Positions 26,340-38,439 of a stretch of 46,803 nucleotides of DNA are shown piece after piece (the stretch's first letter is position 1; every line of letters starts with the position of its first letter). Position numbers and translations under genes: made by a program. The DNA is from Hymenoscyphus infarciens. Taxonomy: Eukaryota; Ascomycota; Leotiomycetes; Helotiales; Helotiaceae. The notes below the pieces were generated by a model. It was given only the letters and a program-made list of their open reading frames with translations, ran no database searches and was not told the origin of the DNA. Where the stretch lies: positions 1 through 46,803 of the forward strand of contig LLCB01000392.1 in assembly GCA_001414345.1 (NCBI GenBank), in the 5' to 3' direction.

Positions 26340-27665
26340 AGATTCTAGTCTTTTATATTATTATATAAATTAAACTTCTTAAGTCTAATATAACTTATAT
26401 ATTAGACTTCTAGAGTATATTAAGAGTAGTCTTATAATAGCTTACTCTTCTATATAGCCGAGATTATATAATATATACTATTTTATATTATCTAATTTAG
26501 AAAAGTTTTAAATCTCTTTATATTATCTAAACCTCTTATATATAGCTATCTACTCTTCTATAGTTAGAAAAGGCTAGTTTAGTCTTTTCTTCTATATTAG
26601 TACTTAGTATCTATATATATTATTCTTTTAAATACTCTTCTATATATCTCTTAGATAGTTATATATATTTCCTAATATTATAAATCTTCTAATCTATTAT
26701 AAGTTTAATTATAGTAGTTATCTATTTTATTAAATATATTAGATTCTTAAAGTCTAATTATTTATATATATATTAGACTTCTAAAGTCTATTAAAAGTAG
26801 TTCTCTACTTTATTATCTATATTAGACTTTTAGAGTTTAATATATCTAGTCTTTTATATTATTATATATATTAGAGTTTATAAAAAGTAGTTCTTTATTT
26901 AATTATAAGTCTAATAAAGTTTTTTATTTTATTAAAATTCTTAAGTTTACTAAAGATAGTATATTAGACTTTTTAAGTCTAATAAAGTGGTTTTCTATTT
27001 TATTATATATATTAAAAGTAGTCTTCTATTCTTTACTATATATATTAATATAACTTTTAATTTAATTCTTTATTTATATATTAAATATAGTCTTTTATCT
27101 TATTATAAAAATTAAACTTTTATAGTCTAATATAGTTTCTACTTTAACTCTTTATATAAATTTTATTCTTTTAATATATCTTAGTCTTTTAGAGTTTAAT
27201 ATCTACTTAATTAAGTATAATAGTCTTTTATCTTATTATATATATTAGACTTTTTAACTTTAATAAAATCTATCTTAAACTCTAAAAGTCTATTATAATC
27301 TTTATTCTAATTCTTTATATATCTCTCTTTCTCTTTATATATATATTAGCTCTTATTAAGTCTAATATATAAAATAGAATAGTAGACTATTAATTTTAGA
27401 CTTTAAAGTTATATATATATAAGAATATATATAATTCTTTTATATATATATTATATTTCTAAAATCTAATATAAATATCGCTTTATTAATATATATTAGA
27501 TATTATTAATTCTATTTACTAAAATTTAAACTAGATATTTTAAGTCTAATATAGTAAACTAGAGTTTTATATAGATTATTATTTATTTTATTATATCTCT
27601 TTTATTTCTTAGATTATAATATAACTTATTTATATTAGACTCTTAGAGACTAATATAATAGTCTT
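26340..27665 (+). repeat. 49-bp satellite block (forward orientation)
   Basis: Dense copies of the TTAGACTT(T/C)TAAAGTCTAAT core, each followed by a (AAAG)TAGTCTTCTATTTTATTATATATA-type arm (for example near 26,750-26,850, 26,960-27,020 and 27,100-27,150). Monomers are diverged and partly deleted. The orientation equals that of the right window end. The block is cut by a short less AT-rich stretch (about 26,440-26,690) carrying CCGAG and GTTAGAAAAGG words, possibly a small insertion. Confidence 0.75.
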
Positions 27666-28739
27666 CTTTTAACGTACTCTTATCTATTTAACTATAATAT
27701 AAGATAGCTTAATAATAAGCTATATATCCTTATAAGACTACTCCTAAGTAACCTAGGAACACCTAGTACTATTTAAGCTAAGTATCTACTTTTCTAGTAA
27801 AGGCTTATTTATATTAAAAGAATAATAAGTAGTAATTAAAGGGTTATTAATAAATATCCTTTTTAAAAATATTACTTTAGACATTTTCTAACTCTCTATA
27901 TAAGTTATATATTAATTAACTACTCCTTCTTTAATCTAATAAAATTAGCTTTTAAATATAATAAGTCTCTAGGTTTCCTTAAACACTCTACTAGGTATTA
28001 TACTAGGTTAATAACCTTAAACCTTTATAAACTCCTCTTTATATATATCTTAATCTTATTATTTTATAGCTATACTAAGTAGAGGATCTAGTCTCTAATA
28101 TCTACTTAATAATAATAAGCTTTTATAGAATATAGATTATCTATATTAATCTTAGTCTCTTAAACTACTACTTAGAAATAGTTTACTACTTACCTTATTC
28201 TCTCTACTACTTTTCTTAGGAGACTTTAATATAATTAATAGATTATAAGAGATTATAGAAAGAGTTATTAAAGGAATTTAATAGATTATAAATAAATTTA
28301 TAAGAGATCTTAAAGCTTATACTATTATAATAAGAGTCTAGAGAAAGTATATTATTTCTTATATATAATTATAACTCTTTAATTATTATTTCCTATAATT
28401 AAAAGATATTACTTCTTAGGATTAATATTAGTATAAAAATCGATATTATATTCTTAAAATATACTAAGAGGTTGATAATAAGAAAAAAGTACTTTATAAT
28501 CTATTATTAAGTAGCTAAGAATTAGTCTAGCTTACTAATAAATATAAAGAGGTTTCTAATAAAGAGAAACTCTATTTAAGAGAAAGAGGAAGATAATAGA
28601 CTATAGAAATGTTTAAAAGGCCTTCTTATAACTTAACTAATAAAGAGAATAAAGCTTAATATTATACTATATTAGCTTAATAGATTAAGCTTAAAGAAAG
28701 GAGGTAGTTAAAGATATATTAAGATATAATTTTATAATA
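27666..28739. other. No gene recognised; possible start of an element
   Basis: Less AT-rich sequence begins abruptly after the satellite at about 27,690. CTCCTAAGTAACCTAGGAAC near 27,735 resembles words at the edge of the 8,821 region. From about 28,200 the plus strand turns purine-rich (AAAGAGG, GAAAGAG), consistent with a former plus-strand gene leading into the helix-turn-helix-like relic. Confidence 0.4.
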
Positions 28740-29170
28740 CTACTTAATAGTAGGACATTCTATAGTTCTATAGATTTTAAACTAATAATTATTTAGTATT
28801 AGAAATTATAAGCTCTAGGTTATAAAATAGCCTTTCTTATTATAGATAAAGAGATAAACGAAATAGCTAAATTATTAATATCTAAGAATACTATAATTAA
28901 GCTATAATACTTTAAAGTAATAGAAGCTAAGAAACTTAGACTTTTATACTTTAATATCTTTATAAAAACTAGCGCCTATATAGTATAGTTATTTCTAAAG
29001 AGTTTAAGTAGAATTTAAAATATACTATTATAAGAATATAGTATAAGTGTCTAGCTAGAAACACCTTCTTTAGATATAAATTCATTAGGTTAACTATCTC
29101 TAGACCGTATATTACTATCTAGTGAAGGCCTCTATAATATTTTTATACTAAATATTAATATAATATATAG
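28740..29170 (+). pseudogene. Relic with helix-turn-helix-like segment
   Basis: The plus-strand frame at 28,803-28,960 reads Ala-Leu-Gly-Tyr-Lys then Glu-Ile-Asn-Glu-Ile-Ala-Lys-Leu-Leu and Ser-Lys-Asn-Thr-Ile-Ile-Lys-Leu, with a single stop in each half (likely former Trp or Gln). The spacing and residues match the pattern of a DNA-binding helix-turn-helix such as occurs at the N-terminus of Tc1/mariner- or resolvase-type transposases. The following frame, to about 29,150, stays fairly open but no DDE catalytic block is recognised. Family assignment is therefore only a suggestion. Confidence 0.35.
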
Positions 29171-29786
29171 TAAAATTACTTAATATTTAGTATCTAGGTA
29201 TAGTTATATAATTAAAGAAAATAAGAATAAGCTACTTAATTTAAGTAAGCTTATAATTCCTAATACCTTCTTAATATAATAGACTAACGCTGTTCTTATT
29301 AGAATAGATACTTAGGTATCTATCTTTTAGAGAAAGAATATTAGACTAGTATATAATATACCTAGAGTAATATAGGAGTATATTAGAGATATATAAAGTA
29401 GGAAATTAAGAATAGTTAATAATTATAAAAGATAAACTTAGATATAAATATATTATAGAATATATACTATTCTACTATTAATATATTTTAAGAGAGTAGA
29501 TATTTAAATTAAGTATATTTAAGATAATTATAATAATATATGTTTTATAAGTATAAGTAAATATAGCTAAAGCTAATAGATATCTATAGTAAAAACTAAA
29601 AGATAAAGGTAAGCTATATTAGACTCTAAAAGTATAAGAGAAGTAAATAATATAAGAAGAGATACTAATCTTAGATACTAGAGGTCTATTAGATATAATA
29701 AACTAGAAGACTACTTAGATATTATAGATCTAATATATATAGAGTAGAATAAAAGAACTACTTATATTATATATAGAATAGAAGAA
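29171..29786. other. No gene recognised
   Basis: AT-rich, stop-rich left flank of the Gypsy element. Contains repeated ATATTAGA/GATATA words near 29,620-29,780, suggestive of decayed satellite, but no clear monomer. Confidence 0.4.
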
Positions 29787-29791
29787 GTACT
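29787..29791. repeat. Target site duplication GTACT (left)
   Basis: GTACT directly before the left LTR matches GTACT at 35,561-35,565 directly after the right LTR. Five bp is the usual Ty3/Gypsy integrase stagger. The palindrome-like word contains no CpA or TpG, so it survived RIP. Confidence 0.85.
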
Positions 29792-29989
29792 TATAATAGC
29801 TCTCTATAAATATATAAAGAGAGTGCTTATAGAATAGTACCTAATATTAAGGAAAACTAAACTAAAGAGAAAAGCAAAGAGTATAAGTACTCTAGCTTTA
29901 TTTATATATATTAAGTAAAGCCTTAGTAAAGCCTTAGAATAACCGATAACTTAGTTATATAAGTAATATATATAACTAGGACTATTATA
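29792..29989 (-). repeat. LTR of Gypsy element (3' LTR on minus strand)
   Basis: 198 bp, starting TATAATAG and ending CTATTATA, an 8-bp inverted terminal repeat that would have been TGTAATAG...CTATTACA-like before RIP turned TG and CA into TA. It aligns without gaps to 35,363-35,560, with about 14 differences by eye, all transitions. Confidence 0.95.
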
Positions 29990-30002
29990 CTACCTCTCCT
30001 TT
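29990..30002 (-). other. Polypurine tract of Gypsy element
   Basis: CTACCTCTCCTTT on the plus strand, AAAGGAGAGGTAG on the minus strand, immediately next to the inner edge of the left LTR. This is the place of the plus-strand primer and independently fixes the element's orientation as minus. The corresponding primer-binding site next to the right LTR (35,340-35,362; minus strand CTAAAACTAAACTCTC) is too changed to match to a tRNA. Confidence 0.8.
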
Positions 30003-30599
30003 AAATAGGCCTCTTATAACTAAGTAGCTTTGTTCTTCTTTAATATAGGAGTATTAACCTCTAGCTTATTATAATCCTCTCTTCTAGCCTTATATACTAC
30101 TTTCTATAGTAGAAGAGCTTCTAAGGAACTAGCTATCTTTAGCTTCTTTAAATAGAACTTCTCTACTAGTTATAGTATATAGATTAGTTATTAAGCTAGA
30201 TACTAATTAAGGTCTTTATTATAGCTTTTCTACTTAATTTAGTAATAGAAGGACTATTATCTCTTCTTACTAGCTAGTATTTCTTTAATCTTCTATTTCT
30301 CTTCTTTATTTATAATAATTAGTAGAGGTAGTATAACTACCTATTCTAGTAAGAGATTATCTATAGCTTTATATAACTTTTTAGAGGTAAAGATAGAGTA
30401 AACTTTAATAGAAGCTAGTAGTTATAATTAGAAAGTAGAACCTACTTCTTTAAGGATCTTAAAAGAGCTAGCTATCTAGTAGTCTAGCTTTTAGCTTAGT
30501 TATTAAATTACTTAGTCTTTTATTATAATAAAGACTATATCTTTTACTCTAAAATCAACGTCTTATCTATATTTATTTATATCTTATTTCTTCTTTTAT

Positions 30600-33400
30600 T
30601 AAGCTTTTAATATATTTACTTAGCTAATATCTAAGACCTTCTAGATCGTCTTTATAACTACTATAGCCTCTTCTTATAATAGCTATTCTTTTATATTAGC
30701 TAGTTCTAGTATTTACTAGTTAAACAAGGTTCTTAGTATATATTCCTTTTATAACTTAAAAGGTAATATTCTAATAGTATTATAAAGTAGTACTAACTAT
30801 ATATAGTCTATTATTAGAAGAATCTTAGACTAATTAGTATAATAATAATTAATATATAGCTATAAGTACTAATTAAGTTATTAATTTATAATCTTAGTTT
30901 AGCTATTAGTTTAAGTATAGTTTATAGTAGAGAGTTAAAGCTAAATACTTAGGATTTAAGTAAACTCTTTCTAAAACGTAGTAATAAAGTAAGAGCTCTT
31001 ATCTAATATTATACTTTCTAGAATCTTATAGTATTATAAAACGTGTTTAATATATAACTTTACTATCTATAAAATAGACTACTTAGATAAGTAGTTTATT
31101 ACTATAAATATATTATTATAACTATACTTATTAACTAGAAAGGACTTAAAATCTATAGCTATATATTATTATATATATAGTAGTACTAGGAGTAGGTATA
31201 AATAGCTAAGTATTTTATTTTAAGAAACGTCTATTCTTTTATAATTATAGTAGTTTTATATATATCTTATAATATTAGCTTTTATATTTTACTAGATATA
31301 TCTTAAATATAGAATCTAATAAGTCTTATTCCTTCTTAGGTAAGCTAAAAGTATTTAATTATAAGCTTTATAAATTAGGTCTATTCTTAGTATATCTATA
31401 TATAGTACTACTAAGTAGTCTTAATAAAGTAAAAGGCCTTCCTCTAAGGTATATAAGGAATTAGTATTAGTTTTAGCTTATACTTATATAGCTTAAAGTA
31501 TTATAGTATTCTTATTTACTTAGTAGATTTATTTTAAAAATATAAATAATTCTTAGAAGTAGTCTTTATTAACTAGAGCTAGTATAATCGAGCTTATTTT
31601 AACTTTTAGGTCTTTAAGTACTTTTATATTAACTTATTCCTTTATTAGAAGTATATAAGTCTAGTACTACTCTTTAAGTTCTTTCTATAAGTATATCTTA
31701 TTTACTTTATAAGTTAAAGTATCTATCTTCTTATTCTTATATCTTAAATAGAATATAATAATAAAATAGTACTTAGTTAAGGCTTTAGCTTATCTTACTT
31801 AATAAGTAGTAAGTTACTTAGTAGTTATAAAGTACTTAAGCGCTTTATAATTAGTATAAATATAGATCTTTAAATAAGTACTTTATAGTTCTAGTCTCTA
31901 TTCTATAAATAAGTATATAATAGTAAGTAGCTCTTTATTATATATTTTATAGTTATACTTAGCTAGAGATATAGTTTTACTAAAGTAGGCTATAAAGTAC
32001 TATTCTCTATTAGCTTATTATTATTATAATACTCTAGTAATAATTCTATTTAAAGCGTCTATTTTAATTATAGTAGAAAGGTTAGAAGAGTAGTAGTAGA
32101 GGATTAGTATAGAGGTAAGTATTATCTTTAGGTCTTTAAACATTTCCTAGTACTCTTTATTAAAATTAAAAGGTATATTATTCTATATTAGATGTACTAA
32201 GAGCTTTATAATTATACTATAGTTCTAGATAAACCTTTAATAGAAGTTATAGAAACTAAAAAAGCTTTAAATATCTTTTACTCTTTTTAGCGCTTACTAT
32301 TTCTATATTACTAAGACCTTTTTAGAGTCTACTTTAATACTATTAATACTAATAATAAACTTAAAGTATTTTATCTTTTTAATAATAAACTTAATCTATA
32401 ACCTAGTATCTTTAAGATGTTAAAGGACTTTTTATATATACTCTTTATATTTAAGAACATTTAATAAGTAGATAAGGATATTATTTAAATAAGTAGAGTA
32501 GAAGTTATCTAAATAGTTAAATAGAACGTTGTTTATATAATACTAGTAGATAGATAGGCTATTTATTAGACTAAATAGTAAGACTTTATACTTATATGTT
32601 TTATAATAAGTATAAAAAGTAGTTAATTCCTTAGAATCTAGATCTATTTATATATAGTAGAAGGCTTACTAGATTTCTAGCTTAGTAAAAATATAAGCTT
32701 AACTAATATATATAAGCGTTTTATTAATTAAAGGTAATAGATAATAGTCCTTTTAAGTAAGATTATTAAGTTTTTAGAAGTTAATATAGAAATATAGCCT
32801 TCTATTTACTTTCTTTATAAATAGAATAGGAGTAGTAAAAGAGGACTAGCTATATTTAATAAACCTTTTATAAAGATTTTCTAAGATATATTCCTTTATA
32901 GCTAATAATTCTTTTATAGATATCTTATATAAAAGGGAATATTTAAAAGTATTTAGACTTTTAAGATTAATCTTATAGTTATAGTATTAGTAAGATAGAA
33001 GAGTATCTAAGGTAGCTTTAGAAAATAAAGTCTTAGTACTTATTAGGAAGAGTAATATTAGAGGCTATATCTAGCTCTTAATTAGCTATAATAGTATTAA
33101 TTTTATATATACTTATAGTAAATCTCTTACTATTCTTTTAGAGTAAGTAATAATATATTCTTATAACTAAAATAGCTAAAATATTAATAATAGAGTCTAA
33201 CTTCTTTAAGATAAAGGGTTTCTAATAGTATACTAGAGTAAGTACTTTCTTTATAATACCTTTAAGTTCTTTCTTTATAACCTAGTATTATACTTATATT
33301 AAGGACTTATAGCCTCCTCTACTATATATAGTTAAGATATAACTAGTTAGAGTTATAGTATTAATTTTAAAGTAATTTATAAGCTTTAAGAGTCTTCTAC
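30600..33400 (-). pseudogene. Gypsy pol relic (RT, RNase H, integrase)
   Basis: Minus strand, decreasing coordinates. Reverse transcriptase: a block reading Phe-Tyr-Thr-Tyr-Tyr-Lys near 32,620 (former Phe-Arg-Thr-Arg-Tyr-Gly), then Leu-Leu-Phe-Ser-Leu-Ile-Asn near 32,570 (former Met-Pro-Phe-Gly-Leu-Thr-Asn) and Tyr-Leu-Asn-Asn-Ile-Leu-Ile-Tyr at 32,492-32,469, the catalytic Tyr-Leu-Asp-Asp box with both Asp changed to Asn. RNase H: Ile-Asp-Ala near 32,060, Ala-Tyr-Phe-Ser-Lys-Thr near 31,980 and Asn-Lys-Glu-Leu-Leu near 31,940. Linker Ile-Asp-Thr-Leu-Thr near 31,725 (Ala-Asp-Ala-Leu-Thr-Arg type). Integrase: Leu-Ala-Tyr-Leu-Arg-Arg-Asn-Lys-Thr-Tyr near 31,335 (His-Pro-Gly-x-x-Lys-Thr type, zinc finger) and Ile-Asp-Phe-Lys-Ser-Phe near 31,155 with a following Tyr-x-x-Ile-Leu-Val-Ile block (core, first catalytic Asp). 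Few stops occur in the RT frame compared with background. The Arg-Thr-Arg-Tyr and Tyr-Leu-Asp-Asp style fits fungal chromoviruses or a related clade, but no chromodomain was verified. Confidence 0.9.
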
Positions 33401-35340
33401 CTTATTAACACTATTTATTTATTTCTATAACTTAGTTATAAATATTAGCTTTATTCTAATAAGAAGGTATAGAGTCTTTTAGTTATATAGCGTCTTAAGA
33501 GAGAGAAGTTAGCTATTAAGTAGAGAAGTAAGACTTAAGGTTATTAGGCTAGAGTAGTTTCTAATAAGTTATATTAATATTAATATAAAAGTACTTAAAG
33601 AACCTCTAACTAAGGATAATATTATATAAACCTAAGTCTAAGAGAATAAATAGTATATTAAAGAATTTATAACTATTTAAGATATAATTTAAAAAGAGAT
33701 AGTATATAGCTTTACTTCTAATTTCTCTATTATATTTATAAATCTTAATAAAGGTAAGAAGTCTTTTAGTTTTTAAACTATAAAACTTTATAAAGTTATA
33801 ACTAAGTTATATATTTATATATTTATAAAAGAAAAGGTATTTACTCTAAGGTTACTAAGAATAGTAATTTATATACTAAATCTATTAATAGTTATTATAT
33901 TAAGTAAAGTAAACGCTTTTCTACTAATTAATAATTATAGATTAATCTTAGAGAGATTAATCCTATATTTATCTAAAAAGGAGTCTTCTTTTAAGCTTCT
34001 TCGTTTCCTAACTTTAAGATAGTATCTTCTTCTTTAAGCTCTTTAAGATTAACTCTATATATTCTTAGCTTTAGATAATCCTTAATATAATAACTAGGCT
34101 TATTATAGTTAAAGTACTTATTTAATAGTTCTAGGGTTAAGTAGTTATTTATAGTAAAGGTGTTAAGACGTTTAAGAGAGATAAAAAAGGCTATAGAGAA
34201 AGAAGAGCTAGTAGATATAAGAGTAAGCGTATACTAGTTTAAGATAGAAGGAAAGTTTATTATTTATACTCTTTAAGAAGTAAGATTTTAAAAGTTATTA
34301 TTAATATTACTTATAAAATTATAAAAGGAGTTTATATCTCTTTTAGCTTAGAACTTAGTAATAATAAGAGATTAGTATAGTATAAGAGTTAACTTATTCT
34401 ATAAGTCTTTTACTTAGTCTTATTAGAGAACTTTAGCTTTATTTATAACTTATTAGAACTTAGTATAGAAGTTATAAAAAGTTTCTTCTTTTAATATAAG
34501 AAGGTCTTAATATTAGATATAAGCTTCTTAGTATATATAAGAGCTAATAGTAATATTTTAATAATAAGTTAATATCTCTTTATAGCTATTAAACTAATCT
34601 ATAGTATTAAACTTATATCTTAGGTAAATATAGTTTTAAGCTCTTTTAAAAGTATAGTAGTAGATTAAATTTATCCTTACTTTCTTAGACTTAAAGTAGT
34701 TAGTATTAATAGACAACTTTACTATAATTTTAGTTTCTTAGGTTATATAAGTAAATTTATCTTCTATAATAAATTAGTAAGAATTAGCTATCTTACTTAT
34801 CTTCTTCGATAATAGAACTATAGAAGAGGAATAAGTTATATTAAGAGTTCGTAGCTAAGTAGAGGTATATTAATAGAAAGTACTAGCTATATTTAAAGTA
34901 TTTACTTTAAGTTTATAAACTTTACTTATTAATAAGGTTATTATTTTAAGGATTTATTATAAGATAGAGTTAGGTAGAGGTAATTTAGAGATCTTATATT
35001 ATAAAGAACTAGTAGTTACCTTAGTAAGAGGAGGTAGTAGTAGTATAATAATAGCTAGTATATATGTTTTAGTAGGTTAAGTTCTTAAGCTAGATTAAGA
35101 TATAACGTTAATAGAAAAGAGAAGAGAGATTAGCTTTACTAACTTTAAAGTAAGGTAGAATAGTTCTTAGGTTAATAAGTTACTTTTAAAGGACTTAATA
35201 TAACTAATAAAAGAATACTAAACCTTACTACTTAATATAAATAGGTTTAGCTTTATAAAAGAGGATAGTAGATTTAGAGGATTTAATATAAGTAAATATA
35301 TATATTATTATTAAAATATTAGTAAAAGCCTTTCTAAGTA
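33401..35340 (-). pseudogene. Gypsy gag/protease region relic
   Basis: Occupies the space between the 5' LTR and the reverse transcriptase, the invariable place of gag and protease in this family. The minus-strand reading is Lys/Asn/Leu-rich with many RIP stops. Neither a CCHC zinc knuckle nor the protease Asp-Ser/Thr-Gly triad can be seen with certainty. The assignment rests on position, not on motifs. Confidence 0.6.
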
Positions 35341-35362
35341 AAGAAAGAGAGTTTAGTTTTAG

Positions 35363-35560
35363 TATAATAGCTCTCTATAAATATATAAAGAGAGTACTTA
35401 TAGAATAGTACTTAATATTAAAGAAAACTAAACTAAAGAGAAAAGTAAAGAGTATAGATACTCTAGCTTTATTTATATATATTAAGTAAAGCCTTAGTAA
35501 AGCCTTAGGATAACTGATAACCTAGTTACGTAAGTGACGTATATAACTAGGACTATTATA
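35363..35560 (-). repeat. LTR of Gypsy element (5' LTR on minus strand)
   Basis: 198 bp, same ends as the partner at 29,792-29,989. It keeps several sites that are mutated in the partner (ACGTAAGTGACGTAT near 35,527, where the other copy has lost both CpGs and the TG), while others are mutated only here. Confidence 0.95.
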
Positions 35561-35565
35561 GTACT
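35561..35565. repeat. Target site duplication GTACT (right)
   Basis: Right-hand partner of the GTACT at 29,787-29,791. Confidence 0.85.
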
Positions 35566-36230
35566 TATATAGTATATAGAGTATATATAAGTAGATATTT
35601 TAATTAGACTTTAATATTATTAAAGTAAGTAAAGTAATATAGATATTATAATTATAATTCTTAATATATATTATAAAATAAGAATAAAAAAGATAACTAC
35701 TTATACTTATAATATAAAGTATAATTATATTAGACTCTAAAGGTCTAATATCTATAAATAGTAGAGTAATAGTTATATTAGACTTTAGAAGTCTAATATA
35801 TATATATATATTAGTATATATTTTAATTAGAGTCTAACTTATAAATAAGAAATACTAGTTATTTAACTAATATAAAGTTAGAGTTATATTAAACTCTAAA
35901 AGTCTAATATATATATAAAGAAATTAAAGTAATAGTTATATTAGACTCTAAAGTTAGAATTATATTAGTCTTTATTTATATTATATATAATATAGTATAG
36001 AATATAATTAGAGTATTAAAGTATAATATATATAAGTTAAATTAAAAGAAGATAAAGTCGAATATATATAATATATACTTTTTTAAAGTAAAACTAATAT
36101 ATATAACAATAGAATATATAATAATAGTATTTACTTTTAATTAGACTTTTATTTACTAAAGTCTAATATAAACTCCTTTCTATGTTAAGTTTATATTAGA
36201 CTTCTTATTATCTAATATAGATATCTTCCC
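35566..36230 (-). repeat. 49-bp satellite block (reverse orientation)
   Basis: Copies reading ATAGTTATATTAGACTCTAAAG and GTCTAATATATATAAAGAAATTAAAG, the reverse complement of the forward blocks, recur near 35,735, 35,780, 35,890, 35,940 and 36,150. The block starts just outside the right target duplication of the Gypsy element, so the element lies at or in the edge of the satellite. Confidence 0.7.
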
Positions 36231-38439
36231 TCGCTCGCCTATTAATATTTTAGTAATATTACTCTACTTTTATATCGCTTCTTTTAATATATCTTTTAGT
36301 ATTACGTTTAATCCTAATTTCTCTTGTGTTATATATAACTTATAGGCTTAAGAACTAGCTAATATTTAATATTTATATATTCTTTTTTAAATATAGGCTA
36401 TTTACTTAGTAGTTTTAGACACTCTACTATCGCGTCTAAATAGTAGTATAACACTATTTCTTATTAAATACAAATACTACTTATAAATAATTATAAACTC
36501 TAAATATTCAATAAATCTAAGTAATTAAGAAATTAGCTTATATAATAAAGATAGCTTTTATAAATAGGTAATAACTTATAACTCTTATTTACTATAGTTT
36601 CTTTTAGATATAGATATATATCTATAATACTAAGTTAGTATAAGAATCGAGGTACTTTAATTAAAGGATAATAAATTAGAGAAGAAATTTATATAGTTTT
36701 ATAGCGTAGTTTTATAAGGAATTATATATACTATTTATAATAGTTATATAATAACTTCTACTTCTAACTACGATTATAGTTTAAAAGTAATATTATTAGA
36801 TTATAGTTCTAATTTTAAATTTAAATTCTAGAGAGGAGTTATACTAAGAGAGTAGATATTTAGAGTAGTACTATTAAAGTATAAATTTACTTTATATAAA
36901 GAGAGAGTAAGTGTTTTTATACTCTCTTAGTTATACTCGAGATAGTATAGGAGTTTAAGGTTCTTAGAAAGGCTTCTAATTAAGAAAGGAATCTAGTTAA
37001 AATGTTTATAAAGACGATTTTAGTATATTAGAGGTAGATTTTAAAGTAGGAGAGAAGTAAGCTACTAGATTATATATTAAGAATATTCTTATCTACTATT
37101 AATAAAAAAGTTCTTTATAGTATAAAGACTTTCCTTTCTCTAACTATTCCTAGGTTACTAGGTAGATATATTAGTACTAGGAAATAAGGTTAATAACTAT
37201 AGACTTTACTTACTTCTTTACTATTAGTAATCTAGAAAATTAATTAAATTTATAAATAACTAGGAATATATTATAAACCTTTCTAATATATAACTATCTT
37301 AAGCCTTTATCTACTCTTTAATAACCTAAAAGTAGATATATTTCTTTACTTAAGTATTTATTCTTCTCTAATAAATTACTAGCTAAACCTTTTTACCTTT
37401 TTTCTAGCTTTAATAGCTCTATTACCTTTTAATTTATCTCTACTCTTTAATAATAATAAATACTTCTTTTAATCTATACTTACTATAAATATATATATAG
37501 TAATATAGTAATAATAATCTATAGTAGTATTTTATAAAAGAAAAAATATAACGGTTTTAGGAAATCTTTAAGTAGAAGATACTTAAATATTCTAAGGAAA
37601 TAACTACCTTTATTCTTATAAAAGTACTAGTAGGTATAATAGCTTCTTTACCTATTTCTATTTATATTAATAATTTAATAGTAATAGATATACTAGTCTT
37701 TCTTCTTATATAAGCGAAATAATATATAGCCTATTTCGTTATTAGTAGTTTAATTCTAAGGATCTAGTAGCCTTCTAGCTTCTTATATATACTATTTAAC
37801 TTATTATTATAACTTATAAGAATTACTAAATAAGCGTTAATTATAATAAAGGGAGTTATAAAATAGGTAAGAGAAAAGAGGTTATTAATACTAAATCCTT
37901 AGGTTCTTATACCTATAATAAAGCTCTTATTAAATTCCTCCTAGTCTATAAAGAGTCCTTTTATTACTAGACTACCTTATAATAATTAAATCTAAGAAAA
38001 GTACTCTATAAGTAGTAGAGATAATAGTAGAGGTCTTTTTTATACTACTAAGCTTTATAGTAGTAGTAGTATAGGTAGTAGATTATCTTAAAATAAATAA
38101 CGTACTACTTCTCTAAACTACTAACGTCTCTCTTATAACTCTAAACTACTACCTATTTAGCCTTAGAATTACTAATATAATTTAAGAAATTTAACTAACT
38201 CTATAGACTACTTTATAAATAACTATAATAATAACCTTATATATTAGAATTTTAAAGAGTAAGAAGGAATAAGGGAGCTATTATCTTTAAGATTACTACT
38301 TAAACCTTAAACTAGTGCCTAAGTTTTTAGTACTCTCTTTACTAACCCTAGTACTATATACCTTATATATAATTAACCTCTTACTACTCTATATACTTAT
38401 AGTAATTCTTAAAAGTAATTTAAAGAGTAATCTACCTAG
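36231..38439. other. No gene recognised; possible element edge
   Basis: The composition changes sharply at about 36,225 (TCCCTCGCTCGCC). Some CA/TG survive at 36,320-36,510 (CTTGTG, ACAAATAC, ATTCAATA). An imperfect inverted pair, TACTAAGAGAGTAG near 36,842 and TACTCTCTTAGTTATAC near 36,920, encloses about 65 bp. No frame with reduced stops was found over 37,000-38,400. Confidence 0.4.

Larger units (their letters stand above)
29792..35560 (-). mobile_element. Full-length Ty3/Gypsy LTR retrotransposon, minus strand
   Basis: A 5,769-bp element bounded by two 198-bp direct LTRs and by the 5-bp target duplication GTACT (29,787-29,791 and 35,561-35,565). On the minus strand the order is LTR, gag region, protease region, reverse transcriptase (about 32,900-32,450), RNase H (about 32,065-31,850), linker, integrase zinc finger (about 31,370), integrase core (about 31,160), polypurine tract, LTR. 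RT-RH before IN is the Ty3/Gypsy order (Copia has IN first). All frames are broken by RIP stops, so it is dead. The LTRs differ only by transitions, so they cannot be used for dating by ordinary clocks. It is the best-preserved element in the window. Confidence 0.95.

Noticed and set aside
36840..36945. Inverted pair CTAAGAGAGTA / TACTCTCTTAG as transposon terminal repeats
   Set aside because: The arms are only about 65 bp apart, imperfect, and have no flanking duplication; more likely a local hairpin or chance.
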